Counted from the stretch's first letter, positions 11,343 through 25,870 are shown. The stretch: 64,000 bases of DNA from Aplectana chamaeleonis (GCA_029168955.1 JAPDOI010000363.1:536001-600000), one strand, 5' to 3'. Notes: a model not told the origin generated them from the letters alone. Program-made: numbers and translations.

Positions 11343-13295
11343 ATATGAGGCTGTCCACGTAAGAATCGATTTAGATCGGAACACAATTTTTTCCGTTTTT
11401 AAAATTCATATCGCTAGATCCCCCCTTAAAACTCCGGCGGTGTACGCTCCCGGAATTTTCAGAAAACTTTGTTAAAAAATGGTTTGAAAATTCAAAGTTG
11501 GGCATTCTTTGAATCTTCCTTTGTCTAGATCCTCAATGGAAACAATCCTTTGTCTAGATCCTGAAATAAAAAAATTCTATTGTAGGTTATCGACAATGAG
11601 GAATCAATTGGGGTTATCGAAATTTTCAAAATTGCGCTGAGTAAAAAAATAATTTATTAATTTCTCTGAGCTCATATCCTGCAGAGAGAGGCTATGCTCA
11701 AAAGATGCGCCGTGGTCGATTTGGTTTATAAAACATATAAAATCGAAAATTCAAAGACACAAACAACCTAATTTTTTCGATCGAATGACGCTCACAGGCG
11801 AAAAACCCTCGAGAAAGAGGCCGCCCATGCATTCCAACGCGCCCAAAATGGCTACAGTAGTAACTGACTACGGGTAATCAACTGAGATAGTTTGAAAAAA
11901 AAGCTATTTGTCACTTTCACATTATAAAATGTGCTTCTGAAAAAATTAAAATCGCTTTATTAAAATACCTACTTACTAAAAACAAGATTAGGGAGATCGT
12001 TGCACACTGAGGTAGCGTAAAGTGTGTTAAGTAACTTGTGGGATGAACATGGAATACAGTTCAAAAAGAAAAGAACAGAAACGCTCTATCATAGACATTC
12101 TACACTATGTAGCTTTTGAATGAATGAGAAAATTGATTATCGTATTCTTAAAGTACCCCAAATGAGTGAATACTTCGGATAATCATTTCTGAAAGTTCCC
12201 GAATGAGTAAATTTTTCGAATATAGCCTTTCTCAATTAACTTAATGATTTTTTTGGAATACCGCGTTTTTAACATTTTCGAATGAATAAATAAATATATT
12301 GAATACTGTTTTCTCATCGGTTTGAATGAATAATTGGAAAATTTATACGAATACTGAAACGAATATTCCAGTTTTCGAAAAACCGAATCACTGAACTTTC
12401 CGAATTAAACAATATTTTGTAAAAATCTTAAAAAAAATCTTTGGAAAAAATATTTGAGATTTTTAGAAATGATTATCCGAAGTATTAATTCATTGGGGGT
12501 ACTGTAAGAATACGATATTCAAATTTCTCATTCACTCACAAGCTACGTAGTGGCGAATGTCTATGATAGAGCGTTTCTGTTCCGTTTCTCTTCTAACTGT
12601 ATTCCATGTTCATCCCAGAAGTTACTAAACACATTTTACGCACTACCTCCTTAACCTTGTTCTTAGTAGGTGTATTGAAAAGAGGTTTTCGTGCACCAAA
12701 AGCACAATTCTATGATGTTAGATAGATGAAATAGCCTTTTTTTCAAATTCTACATACATCGATTACTCGTAGTCGGTTATCACTACTGTAAGAAATTTTC
12801 CGCGCGGTGGAAGATGCATGAGCGGCCTCTCTCTTGAGGGTTTTTCGCCTGTGAGCGTCATCCGATCAAAAAAAGAGGCTGTTTGTGTCTTTCAATTTTT
12901 ATATTTTTATGAATCCAAATCGACCACAGCTCATCTTCTAGAGCATAGTCTGTATCTGCACAGGATCTGGCCTCAGAGATAAATTTAAGAAAATTATTTT
13001 TTCTTAACTGAAGCGCAATTTTAGAAAATTTCCTGATAACGGCAATCAACTCCCATAGTCGATAACCTCAAATAATATTTTTTAATCACAGGAATTTGTT
13101 TCCATTGAGGATCCAGACTAAGGAATGTTCAAAAAATCCCAACTTTGGGATTTCATAACATTTAAAAAAAAAGTTTTCTGAAAATTCTAGAAGCGCACAC
13201 CTAAGTTTTTTGTGGTGCTCTAGCGATATGAATTTTGAGAACGGAAATTTTTTGTGTTCCGATCTATCTCGAATCATACTTGGACAGCCTCATAT
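11343..13295. mobile_element. 2-kb foldback (inverted-repeat) element
   Basis: The left end atatgaggctgtcca (11,343) matches the right end tggacagcctcatat (13,295) in reverse. Corresponding positions sum to about 24,638, giving a centre near 12,319. Matching pairs continue inward through gatcggaacacaa, tggaaacaa, ccatgttcatcc and gattatccgaagta, with many small differences, so the arms are old. The innermost part is attcgaat-type sequence. No transposase frame is visible. Confidence 0.7.
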
Positions 13296-14160
13296 GCTTG
13301 TTCTCTGTAGAGTCACTCCTGCTCGTCTTCTCGCCTTACTTTCGTTGATTAAGTCAGCTGAATGTTTTAACTCTGTTTGCTTATTCTTCATCCAGTTTTT
13401 ATAAGTATTATGCGATCCTGATCTTTCTCGTCGATGTTTTCAATTTAACGAGAATCGTGATTTCAGGTGAAACTGGCCGGAGAAATCTGTCACTGGAATA
13501 CAATACCGCTCATAACATGTGTCCCGAAACGCGTCGGCGACACGAAAGCGCGTCGGAAACGTCGTTTTCGTTCAGAGTGAACGATTTCGGAATCTGAGAG
13601 AGAACCGTCTGATCTGTCTCGTCGCGCTGATTCCAAAATGTTATTCAGAAATGTGTATTGTAGCTTAGCTAAAACTTTGCTGGAAGGTTGATATAGAAAG
13701 TCCTTATTTCTAAAATTTCAGGTCTACTATGTTTCTTCTCAACCGTTTGATCATGAGAACCTTAAAACTCACTTTTGTGGTGACCCTGAAATATTTACTT
13801 GCTCGAGTAGCTAGAAAAAATAGAAAAGCACACACATTGTCATTTTCGCCCCCGCAGTATCCTTGCTCCCCTTCCTCAGAGCCTGTCTGAAAAATACTTT
13901 TGAAAAAATGCCCTTGCAGAATAGAACCTTTCCGTTTAATTTGAAAAGAATTTCGAACTCTTCATGAACACAGCTTAAAATTCCATTACTTTTCTTTTTC
14001 AGTTATTCTTGGTTGTTTTGAACATTTTCTCGGATAAGTGTGAGAAATTTCCTAATATTCAATCCAACCCCATATGGAGAACTGGTTTTTCAGGAATAAA
14101 ATTATTCACTAGGCAGAATTTGAAGGTTCTGAATTCTGAGTTTTTAACATTCGTTGGGAA
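13296..14160. other. No supported gene
   Basis: I see no domain, repeat or credible exon chain. The strand is AT-rich with a GC patch near 13,530. Confidence 0.35.
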
Positions 14161-15538
<1,378 letters not shown>

Positions 15539-15582
15539 GGGTTAGGCTAAAAAGTCCTCTCGAGGACTTTTTAGCCTAACCC
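15539..15582. repeat. Perfect 21-bp hairpin
   Basis: Arms of 21 bp (15,539-15,559 and 15,562-15,582) are exact reverse complements separated by two bases. They begin gggttaggctaaaaagtcc. It may be a relic of a foldback element. Confidence 0.7.
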
Positions 15583-16520
15583 GCCATCGCCGTCTAGCGC
15601 ACTCCTCAACATGCCCAGTGTCTCATCGCTGACCTGTGGAAGGCGCTAATGAGCGAACATTAATGTTCACGATCGTGATTTTCTAGGGGGTATGATGGTA
15701 GTTTAAGAGCAAGTAACTTCGAACTTTGACCACAAGATTTTTAATATTAACTTTCTTTGGCTCTAGATATTAGTTCGCCGATTTCAGTCAAGACTGATAA
15801 CCTCATAGTTAACATTGATGTTAAAAGCCTTGGTTAACATCGTAGTTTGGCAAGTTTACTACCACCCCAAAAGAATCAGTGGACACATTCTCTCTAAGCG
15901 GTCACAATAGCTGTGCATTTGGTTCTTCAGAAGTGGAAATCTGCTGACTACTACATCTGACAACCGCCTACGTTCTTTAAATTGTTTTATTCGGATCAAT
16001 CGAGGGAAAATTTTTTTTTCGAGATACATATACTCTATATCGAACTGCAGAAAATCGAAAAAAATTCTGCGCCATTGAGCCAAGCTTGGTAGTGTTCAGT
16101 GAAGGGCTAGCGGATGTATTAGGCAACCGATTGCCGCCTTCTGAAAATATAAACTGCGCTCAGAATGATAATTTTAAAAAAGGTTTATCGCTCAGTTTCT
16201 TGCAATGGCAATGCTTTCACTTCGCGGATTTGCAAACGACCTTTGTGTATTCAAAAAACGTGTTTTCATTTGCTTGAGCGAGATTATACAAAGTAAGAAG
16301 GCGTTCAGATTACAGTATTTCTATATGAATCCGAATAGCTAGCACGAGATGAGAAGAATTATTTTTTGGATCAATTAAGAATATTCTGATCTACTACAGG
16401 GATTCACGCGAAGGAGATTGTAAATCCAGTAAGATCGAAAAAAGCAAGCTGAAATGAAAGAAAGCAACCTCGTGGATGAACACTCGATAAAATGCGAAAC
16501 TAATTCTGGAGAAGATGCAT
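15583..16520. other. No supported gene; weak inverted termini
   Basis: gatggtagtttaagagc (about 15,693) and agtttactaccaccccaa (about 15,853) could be the ends of a small element. A related gggtggtagtaaact occurs at 10,843. Otherwise nothing is recognised. Confidence 0.3.
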
Positions 16521-16603
16521 GGCTGGAATCGAACTCGCAACATCAGCAATCCTCCATGATTTAGTAATCCACAGCGTTATCCTCTCGACCAAGTCCGCTC
16601 GCT
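16521..16603 (-). tRNA. tRNA-Ser-like pseudogene or SINE head
   Basis: The reverse strand reads like a class II tRNA. It has an A-box-like ttggtcgagaggataacgc, an anticodon-loop-like ttactaa (ACT) and a long variable segment. A B-box-like gagttcgattcc follows. The anticodon and T stems have mismatches and the acceptor stem is poor, so a functional tRNA is unlikely. It may be a tRNA pseudogene or the head of a SINE. Confidence 0.4.
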
Positions 16604-16677
16604 GAGTGTGGCAACTTCATTCAAGTGATTAGAGGAATGGAATGCACAGTGAGCGTACCTTGGAAGCAGCGCACATA

Positions 16678-16955
16678 CTGTGCTTCTCTGGGCCAAATTC
16701 CGATTCGCAATTGCGTCTCGACACGCTTTGCGGCCGCACGCGCTCCAGTCGATCGAGTTTCCAGCGCCAAAGTCGACTAGATGTGGCTTTTTATACAGTT
16801 TTATCCAATTTTATTTAGTTTTCAGTTTTTAAAACCCACCTAGAGTGAACAGATCGGCGGCTGCGGCGCTTGAAACTCTTTCGACTCGAGTGAGTGCTGC
16901 CGCGGGGCGTGTCGAGACGCAATTGCGGACCGGAATTCGGCCCAGAGAAGCATAG
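16678..16955. mobile_element. MITE with CTGTGCTT termini and TA target
   Basis: Long inverted termini (ctgtgcttctctgggcc against ggcccagagaagcatag) enclose a GTCCGCAATTGC-type core. A second copy lies at 43,269-43,547, where intact TA dinucleotides flank both ends. The TA target suggests a Tc1/mariner-type mover in trans. Confidence 0.75.
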
Positions 16956-18478
16956 AACATCTTACGAATGAGTCAGAATCAAACCGTCAAACCTTGTTTT
17001 GGGCTATTTTATTGTACTAAATGTGTGCCAAGCACATGAATTCGCTCCAGCTGTTTTTAATAGGGAGCTACAGCTATTTAAATTTAGCTTTCTCTGTTTT
17101 TTTAATCTATTGGAAGTCCCGTAGAGAAAACTCAACATATATCTTCTTTATTGTTATTCTATCAATACCCCACGACTCCCAGAAGAACTTTTTTCAGGAC
17201 GTCTTCTACCCCGTAAAGGACGCCCTCGTTCAAGCAACAAAAAAAAGAAAATTTTTGATAAAATGGGAGGAATTTCGTAAGGTGAAAAAAGTGAGAAATT
17301 CGCTAGCTTCTGTAGGAATTGTGAGCAAGTTCGAAAAAGTTGCGAAATTTTTTTTATCAAACAGAACTTCTGAAGTTTTATAAAAAAAACTTGATCAATG
17401 TTCATTCCAAAGAAAGAGAAACAGTTTCTATTTCATTCGAAGTATCGCTGAAAATTCCCGTTTCAGTAGTGTTATGAAAGACATTTCCGAGTCGACAATG
17501 TTCGATGGATTAGCATTTCGTAAACTGACCGCTAAGTAATCTTAGGATACAAAGGTTTTAGCAAATCGTTCGAAAATTTCTCAGTTGCTTTCGAACAAGT
17601 TACTTGCAACTTGTGCGCAGGTTCCTTGAAAGGTTCTTCCCATTTGCTGTGTTAATTCAATATTGTTATTGTGGGTAACTTCTTTTTTCCCATTATATGA
17701 AGCTACATACGTACCATGAACTAGCACTTCACATAAAATAATACGCAGTAGATAATTCAAGGGTTTTGCAGTTCTGAGAAGCACTTTCCATAATTGAATT
17801 TAAAGATAATTTTTGAATTGAGACACTTTCCATAAATGAAGGGCATAAATGAAAGGAGATTCGTAAGGTAAGTGTAGTTACAGAAATCCTCTAGCTCCTG
17901 TAAGAACTCTGCCCGAACTTGGTGGAGAGGACACCGTATTTCCCCCACGCCATTTCCAGAGATTTTCGAAAATTTCAAGGGATAACTGCATTGATTTTCA
18001 ACTATTTAGAAATACTAAAATATTTGAAAAAAAAAACATAGAAACTTCTTTATTTGTGGAATATCAATATTTCTCATCTGCTATAAAATATGGTAACTTG
18101 TTTTCAGTTTTTTATGTTACAAGTAACTTGTTTTCATTTTTCTGAGACAAGGTCTGCCGCCGATTTGTTCCATGTTACTTAACTTACCTGAAATAAGTCG
18201 CGTGTAACTTACACCGGCTCAGATATGTTACTGGTATCTTGTTTTCAGCCTTTTATGTCACGAGTAACTTGTTTCTATTTTTCTTAGTGAACGATAAAAA
18301 ACCCGAAATTTCGCCTCAGGGTCGCCAGAGATAGAAATTGTTCGAGACCAGAGTCGAATTAGTTCAACTTATCCAATGTTCAATGTACATAACTTTATCA
18401 GAACACAGTATACACCTGAAACAGGGTATAGTAGAAGACTGTTAAGATAGCTATTCATCCATCAGGTGGGACCTGATT
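16956..18478. other. No supported gene; AAGTTAC-rich patches
   Basis: 18,085-18,280 repeats gttacttgttttca-type words and aagtaacttg, probably foldback remnants. The 120-codon frame at 17,021 overlaps the diverged repeat shared with 10.7 kb and shows no domain. Confidence 0.35.
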
Positions 18479-18760
18479 ATTTATTTATTTATTGAGTACG
18501 CCACATAAGGCAAGCGTAAGAAACATCGATACTACAAGTACTATAATACAAGTAATTACATAGAACATGAACTGGATAAAAAAAGGACAAATACTGTTCT
18601 TTCTCCATGTGGACCTAGAAACACAATAGCTTCTTCCCTGCAATGCATTTGAAACTCCACAGAGCAGAAGGTACTGGTGCCGGTGTAATATCCAGGTTAA
18701 GAGAGACAAAAGTTGAGCCGGCTCTACAAGTAAAGGTACAGGCTCTAATATTGCCCTTCG
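18479..18760 (-). mobile_element. 3' fragment of CR1-like LINE
   Basis: Reading the reverse strand, agagccggctcaacttttgt followed by a tail of ataaataa units matches the 3' end of the LINE at 9,640-9,905. Only the last 280 bases or so are present, so this is a severely 5'-truncated insertion. Confidence 0.65.
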
Positions 18761-19915
18761 GATCTATTCAGTTCATATTCTTTAGAAAGGTGATAATAAT
18801 GCAAAAGTTTTTTTCAAATGAACACACCCAACCGTCGGCGACTTGGCGATAATCTCACCATTGTCGCGAATATGACGAGAAATTCAAAAAAATGAGTCAC
18901 CCGTCACGACTTAGGTGAAATTAGCGCTAGGAGGGAAAAGTGGGCGTAACAGGCCCCTCACTCGTAGGCAACTCGCGATCGTTTGCAGAGTACATATATT
19001 ACAATGAGGAATGAAAAGGCACCCACAGAGAGAAACCCATAGAGTTACTCATGACTCTCAAAAACTTTCCATTACGGAGTGAACTTTCGATTCGCCCTTG
19101 CGCTGTTGCGACACAGCAAAATCGTTCTACGACCACAAGTTCTTCGATCTTCGAGCTGCGTGCTGCAAGAGCGACTGCCCGCAGCTGCGTACCGAAAGCT
19201 CGTTCCGATGAAGAGAGCATGTATAATAAACCACAGCTGTAGTGCCCGTAAATACCAGATTATTAGCGCATGAGGCGGTAAACTGCCGCTTTGAAACGAT
19301 GAGTTCCATAGTTCTAACTGGCTGAACTTCAGGCGCTGGATTCTTTTGATTAGGTGCGCTGATCGGATACACAGGAGGGGAGAAGCTTCGGGTTAAGATC
19401 GGGTAGCCTTTCGATACGCGCGCGAAGGGAAAGCCGCTGCGTTTATTTTGCTGGAGCGCCGCGCCGCGCATGCTCCGCTTTGAGCTGGCCGAAATGAGTG
19501 CGAGATTTCTTTCTTCAATTGTATTCGAACAACAAACCTTGTGATTCTGAGAAAGTGTTGCGCAGAAAAGAGTTTATTCTGAATGAACTTGGTCCGCTCC
19601 AGAATTAGGCTTTCGAATATTATACCATATTCATGAAGTCAAAAAATCATAAACGGGAAAGGGAAAATGTGCGGATTTATTCTGCTGATCGATCAACTTT
19701 GGGATGGATCTAATATTTTGAGGATTTTTTCGCCATAGATGCTACGTAGGGGGTAGTATTTTTCCACAAAATTTATTAATTGCTCACCAGGACATCGAAA
19801 ATCTTCCTATTTCACACTGCTTTTACATACTTTCACTGCCACCAACATCGCTTGATACTTTTCCTTGGCGGAATATTACAAATCCGGGCAATTTCATTAA
19901 GATCCGGGAAAGCAT
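18761..19915. other. No supported gene
   Basis: Short frames on both strands near 19,000-19,490 overlap each other and lack recognisable domains. Confidence 0.35.
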
Positions 19916-19919
19916 TAGG

Positions 19920-20298
19920 GGAACCATACGTGAAGCGATGCTATCGCACTCAGAAGTGCGGTTCTATACTGGTCGCAAAGAAACCGGGGAGCCGCGGTGA
20001 GTTCAGAAGTCGCACGCGGCGTTTGCGTGGCAGCTGCTACACGCGATGGCATCTCCCTCACATCGCGTTTGAACCATAGTCTTTCGCCTGCTGTTAAGGG
20101 GGGACCTTACTTGGAGCGATGTTATCGCAGTCAAAAGGGTGATATAGCACTGGCCCCCGCGCGCGACAGAGGAGTTGACGAGTCGCGTCGAGGTCAGCCG
20201 TCGCACGCGGCGTTTGCGTGGCAGCTGCTACGAGCGACGGCATCGCGTTCACATCGAGTCTAAACCGAAATTTTTGCGCGATTGCCTGCTGTTTAGCA
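19920..20298 (+). repeat. Direct duplication of about 185-bp GC-rich unit
   Basis: Unit 1 (19,920-20,102) and unit 2 (20,103-20,298) share gcgatgytatcgca, tcgcacgcggcgtttgcgtg and gcctgctgtt in the same order. They differ by small insertions. Frames through them are repeat shadows. Confidence 0.6.
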
Positions 20299-20827
20299 TG
20301 GCTCGTGAATTCATCACATGGCAGCGTCCTGCACTGCGATGTGAGGATATCGCAGGAGCTTTTTTCTGATGTTTCGTAGTTTCCTCCGTTTATTTCACTC
20401 TTACCCTCTTCGTTCTTTGTATTCCATCCTTATTAAATGTCTCATTATGTTCTTTTAACCCATTCACGACCGCACGCTACTACCACCACTACCACATCGG
20501 ACCACACGCTTTTTAAAAATCTAATTCTCTGCCACTACAACGAATTTTCAAACGTTCTCACGTTCAATGTATTCTCTACGGAAGTCGTGGTCAGTTGGCA
20601 GCTCCACTATATCACAATCCTCGAATTTCTGCGAAAATAAGCTAAGACTCAATCGGAAAAAATCGTTTTGAAAACATTCTCCTGAGCACATTATGAGTTT
20701 TTTCCCCTTTCACTGCCATTTCTAAGCTCGGAAACCTTGATTCGAATCACGTTCTGTTCATCTGGAAACGTGCTACGACCATGACTACACCTACATACTA
20801 TGACCTCGAAACAACGTTTTTCCTCAA

Positions 20828-21262
20828 TTTGAACCTTTCACCTAACCTAGATGCACCCAAGTTCAGTGAATTACATAAACGGGCAACTCTGAAAAAACAA
20901 ACTTCTACGGAAATGAAACAACAGCGAAAATAAACTCGAAATCTTCTAGAGCCCTGTTTGGGTGCTTCTGGCGAGAAGCCATATTTGGAAAGAAAAGCGG
21001 ACAATCTTGTACGAATTCTGATTTTTTTTGTCGAACTGTTGTTTAGCGTCACTGTAGAAGACAGGTTTCGTGATAAGAACGATTTTTGTGCTGAAGGTAG
21101 AACTAGCCATCAAAAAAATGAAATCTAGAAACCTGGATGCACCCAAATGCTGTGAATTAGACAACTTTATAAAAATAAACATCGAACAAAAAAAAACAAA
21201 AAAAAACGAAAAAAACGAAACTTTAACGAAAACAAGCATAAAAACTTCTAAGGCTCTACTCT
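20828..21262 (+). repeat. Diverged direct repeat about 290 bp apart
   Basis: 20,830-20,955 and 21,120-21,262 share tggatgcacccaa / tagatgcacccaa, gtgaatta, aaaactttc-type tracts and cttctaragccct / cttctaaggctct. Function unknown. Confidence 0.5.
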
Positions 21263-23604
21263 TTTAGATTGGGTGAGGATTTAAAATGGCGTCAAAGTAT
21301 GGTTTTGTGAGCGCTATGCGATGTGTTGGCGCGATGTATACATCGCAGAGCAAATCTCTTTGCGTGCGATTTTCGTGGCGCCATGTAGGTATGGTTTCAC
21401 CCTAAACTGCAGGTCAACCTTGCCTTTGCGGAGAAACCATAGCGATGAGTAGTAGCCAAGGGTGTGCGGTAAAGAAATTTAAAACTTCGGCAAACCCTAA
21501 AATTGACCGGCAAACGGCAAGGTCATTTCCTCTGCTACAATGGACTCACATCTATTTAGTCGTTGGATATTTCATGCAATATCTGGCAATCAGTACCTAG
21601 TGTTTCACCGGCCCTTATAGGTAGAAGAAGTTCCATATTTCAAAAGCGACTTGAAATTCTCTGATGATCAGAGAACGTCAGTAGCGTTGCTCTGTATGTT
21701 TTCTGTATAGGAGTCCCTATCAAGTTCATCCAAGTCCTTGGCTTATACCTCACAGGGGTACACGCACGCGAGGGAATCATGGGAATAGACTTTTCTTACA
21801 AACTGAACTCTGTGAATAGCCGACTTCTTTTCCGCAAAAAAAAACATACGAGGCACTGAACATTTTTTCAAAAGGTTCCCGTTTCATGCTACCCTTATAT
21901 AACTCTACAGCGAACGGATTTGATCGATCCTCCAAACAAAATTTAGTTGAGAATGAGATTGGGCCAAAAGAAGCGGAAGCTTTTTTTTAATCCCAAAGGA
22001 AGGTCATTATATAAAAAATCTGAAAATGCATTGGGAGCGTCATTTTCATTATATGAAAAAGCATATGTTTCCTGTAAAATCAGCTTTTGCAGGGCCATGA
22101 AAATTCCATGGTTTTGGTTGACCTAAAACTAAATTTAAGCGGTACTAAAAGCATCTGGCAAGCAGATGCATTATTTCGTGTGCATTAGAACAACTGGGCT
22201 TGGTAGAGGTCACTTACGAAGCTTGTGCCTATGAAAATTGGACTCCGAAAGGGTATGACCTCCTGAGAACGACCCTGGGGTCGATCATCTAGCTTTTATC
22301 CAATAAATGGTGATGGAACCTGTAAGCAACTCGAAAAACATTTCCCATATATAGAAAAAATTTTTGAAGACAGGCATATTCCTGACTCCAAATAGACAGA
22401 ATAACTATTTTCGTTCGAACTTGAAATCCATGCACTTTGCGATAAGCTGCGTTTTTTCGTCCGTAAGTTGTCTCTAAGACAATTTTGACACTGGGCATTT
22501 GAAAAAAGTTTCATTCAACTCCGAAAATGCACAGAAAATATACAGTTGGAAAAGCTATGAGCATATTTTCTTAGTGAACCCAGTCTGTGAACGACCGAGT
22601 AGCAGACGCAGGATGGATTGAATAATCGAGAATGTAATATTTGAGAATTTCAAATTCTGAATGAATTGAGTATTCAGTATATTCGAACATCACGTTAAGA
22701 ATTATTTGATCCGATTGAAAGTCCAATGTACGTAGCACTGAAAATGGCGCACGGGTTTCCCACCTATTTCCATCTACCAGTTTGTTCAATAAGTTTTGTC
22801 GTTCGATAAGAAAAACACAATTTAATGGTTCAAAATACACATCCAGTATAATGTCCCTGAGCATTAATTAACTTGCCCCAACAATCCTCCAATCTGTGGA
22901 TCCCATCCCTGAAATGAGAATTCGGAACAGGGTTCGGCGCGGGGTTTGGATATCCACACCGGGGGGTCTGAGCTGCGCAATGGTGGAGGGAGGGGGGTCT
23001 GAGCTCCACCGGGAGACCACATGAACCATTCTGATCGTGGGTAGTAGGTACACTGTCTAGAAAAATTTTTTGCGAATGATTCGGTAATACCGTCTAATAA
23101 ACATGAAAGCTTGTAGTAATCAAAATAACGTAAATGTTGAAATTATAGTAAAGGTTCTCCTACGATTGAATATAAGGCACATGGGTTCTTGGCGTGTATC
23201 CCGGATAGTTGTGTACTGAATTGCGAATAAGAACAGATTGGAAGCTACGGAATGGGGCGGAAGAAAAGAGAGGAGGCGATGAATAAAGTTATTGCCAAAG
23301 GCGAAGACGACGAGATGTACTAAAGAAATAAATATGTGTTCAGAGAAGAACAGGTCACCTTAAATGTATGGAAAACACGCTTTAATAAGTGGTAAGATAC
23401 GAAAATAGGTTCTTCAACATTATCCAGACCAGACTTGGCGAAAACACTCGCCAGAGCGTCACCTAATCTGGTTACGTTTCGAATTTCATTCTCCGAAACC
23501 CACTCATACACCAAGTACACGACACGGGTTCGATCCCGCAAAGTGCTTAATTTTTGCAAGACGTTAGACCTCACATTTTTTTGCAAAGTAAGGGTCACAA
23601 AAAT
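21263..23604. other. No supported gene
   Basis: I recognise no coding exons. 22,930-23,010 has repeated gggggtctgag words. A lone B-box-like gggttcgatcccgc lies at about 23,526 without a convincing A box. Confidence 0.35.
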
Positions 23605-24873
23605 AAGATATTCGAGTCGAGAGTGATAGATTTACGCTATATACAAATTTTTCGTCTCTAAGATGGACGCTGAAAGCCACTTCCCTGTGTGGCCCACACC
23701 TGTCGCAGGTGCGATCGCGCTGGAAGTCTACATTTTTGCAAGGTATGAGTCAGTAGAATACGATGATCGAACCCAGCGGGGTCCATTTACCCTGTATTCT
23801 CACTTTCACCGTCCAACATAGATGCTGAACACCGCTACAGTATAAGGCCTCACACTTTTCTCTGGTGTGGTCCCTCCAGAAGTCGTCAATTTCGAAATTT
23901 AGGTGTGACGAGAGTAGGATATTTGAGTCCAGTGTGGTCGATTTACCCTGTGTGCAATCTTCTACCGTCTCAGCGTAACGCCGAAGAGCGCTACATAGGA
24001 AGCGGAACAAGGTAAAAAAACGTTAAAAAACGTCAAAGTCCACAAACCTGGAATAGGGTTTTAAAACACCTGTAACTTAACTTCCAAAAGAGTTACCCCG
24101 GGTTTGAGTAAAACTGAGGAACTAGGGTTGCAACCCTACCGAATGAAATGTTATTCGCTCCCATAGGACGCCTTACAAAAAATTTTACTAGGTGTAGACA
24201 TTTGATGTTTTGAGCATAAATGTCCACACCTAAATGCACTGCCTAGGTGTGGACATTTATGCTGAAAACATCAAATGTCCACACCTAGTAAATTGTTTTG
24301 TAAAGCGTCCTCTGGAATCGTTCAAGGTTTCATTTGGTAGGGTTGCATACCTAGTTTCTTAATTTTGCTCAAACTCGAGATAGCGCATTTGCAACTTAAG
24401 TTACAGGTGTTTTAAAACCCTATTCCAGGTTTGTGGACTTTGACAATTTTTAACGTTTTTTTTTACCTTGTTCCGCTTCCTATGTAGCGCTCTTCGGCGT
24501 TACGCCGAGACGGTAGAAGATTGCACATAGGGTAAATCGACCACACTGGACTCAAATATCCTACTCTCGTCACACCTAAATTTCGAAATTGACGACTTCT
24601 GGAGGGACAAAACCAGAAAAAAGTGTGAGGCCTTATACTGTAGCGGTGTTCAGCATCTATGTTGGACGGTGAAAGTGAGTATACAGGGTAAATGGACCCC
24701 GCTGGTTTCGATCATCGTATTCTGCTGACTCATACCTTGCAAAAATGTAGACTTCTAGCGCGATCGCACCTGCGACAGGTGTGGGCCACACAGGGAAGTG
24801 GCTTTCAGCGTCCATCTTAGAGACGAAAAATTTGTATATAGCGTAAATCTATCACTCTCGACTCGAATATCTT
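23605..24873. mobile_element. 1.27-kb foldback built of about 150-bp modules
   Basis: Left positions pair with right positions at a sum of 48,478, giving a centre near 24,239. The arms are nearly identical over some 630 bases; for example agatggacgctgaaagcc at 23,661 faces ggctttcagcgtccatct. Each arm contains about three diverged copies of a module with a gatttaccctgtgt-type core (about 23,620, 23,785 and 23,940). The centre is ggtgtggacatttatg in both orientations. Confidence 0.75.
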
Positions 24874-25079
24874 CACTATAATCAAAACCCTTACTTTAGC
24901 TAAGATTTTCAAAAACGCAGGTAACTTCATGTAATCCGTCAAGAAAAACCTCGTCCGTGATCTTTTTCAATGTCAATGTCTTGTTTTTTTTAAAATGGTT
25001 GTTCTTCTTCAAATTCTACATCTTTTAGAATAAGTTGCTCCTTTTGTTTTAATTTTACTACAAAAACAGACAATTAACA

Positions 25080-25195
25080 CTCCTGGGAGGAAGTCCGAGA
25101 AAATCGCCAAAAATTTGTCCTATTAATGCTTCTGGGAGGGGGTCTGAGAAAATCGCCAAAAGTTTGCTTTTAGAGGGGGGTCTGAGAAAATTTAG
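25080..25195 (+). repeat. Short tandem repeat, GGGAGG...GAGAAAATC
   Basis: About three copies of a unit reading roughly gggggtctgagaaaatcgcc lie beside the truncated end of the mariner copy. Confidence 0.6.
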
Positions 25196-25870
25196 CCTTG
25201 TCCACACCTCGTGCCGAACCCTGATTCGGAAGGTCTGCAAAATACGCTTCAACAGCCGTTATGACCTCTTCATTTGATGAAAACGCTGGGCACGCATAAC
25301 TTTTTTTGAGTTCTGGAAACAAATGGAAGTCGCTGGGGGCCAAATCTGGTGAATTCGGTGGATGCTCCAACAATTCAAACTTTAATTCATGGATTGTAGC
25401 CATTGTCAAAATGCTCTCGTGACACGGTGCGCTCTCCTGATGAAAAAGGAGTTTTTCTTCTGCAAACAGGGTCTTTTTTTCACGAATTTTTTCCTTCAAC
25501 TGGTCCAGAAGGTTGCAATAATATTCAGAAATAATTGTTTTACCGGTTTGCAAGTAATCCACAAACGAAATTCCATTCGCATCCCAAAAAGCTGATGCCG
25601 TAACCTTTTTGGCCGATTTCCGGACACGAACTGGTTTCGAAGCCGAACAACCAGGTTCCCACCTCTCCCTAGCCTCTTGTTTCGATTCAGGACCATTGTG
25701 ATAGACCCAAGTCCCATTAGTGATGAATCGACACACAAAATCCACTTTATCCTTTTTAAAACGCTCCAAATGTTGCTGAGAATGTCGCATTCGAATGTGT
25801 TTTGTTCCATTGTTAGCGAATGCGGCACCAATTGTGCACACATCTTTCTCAAACCCGAAATTTCACTTAA

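Noticed and set aside
15539..15582. Perfect hairpin read as a transcription terminator
   Set aside because: The window is eukaryotic and no gene ends there, so a bacterial-type terminator has no meaning.
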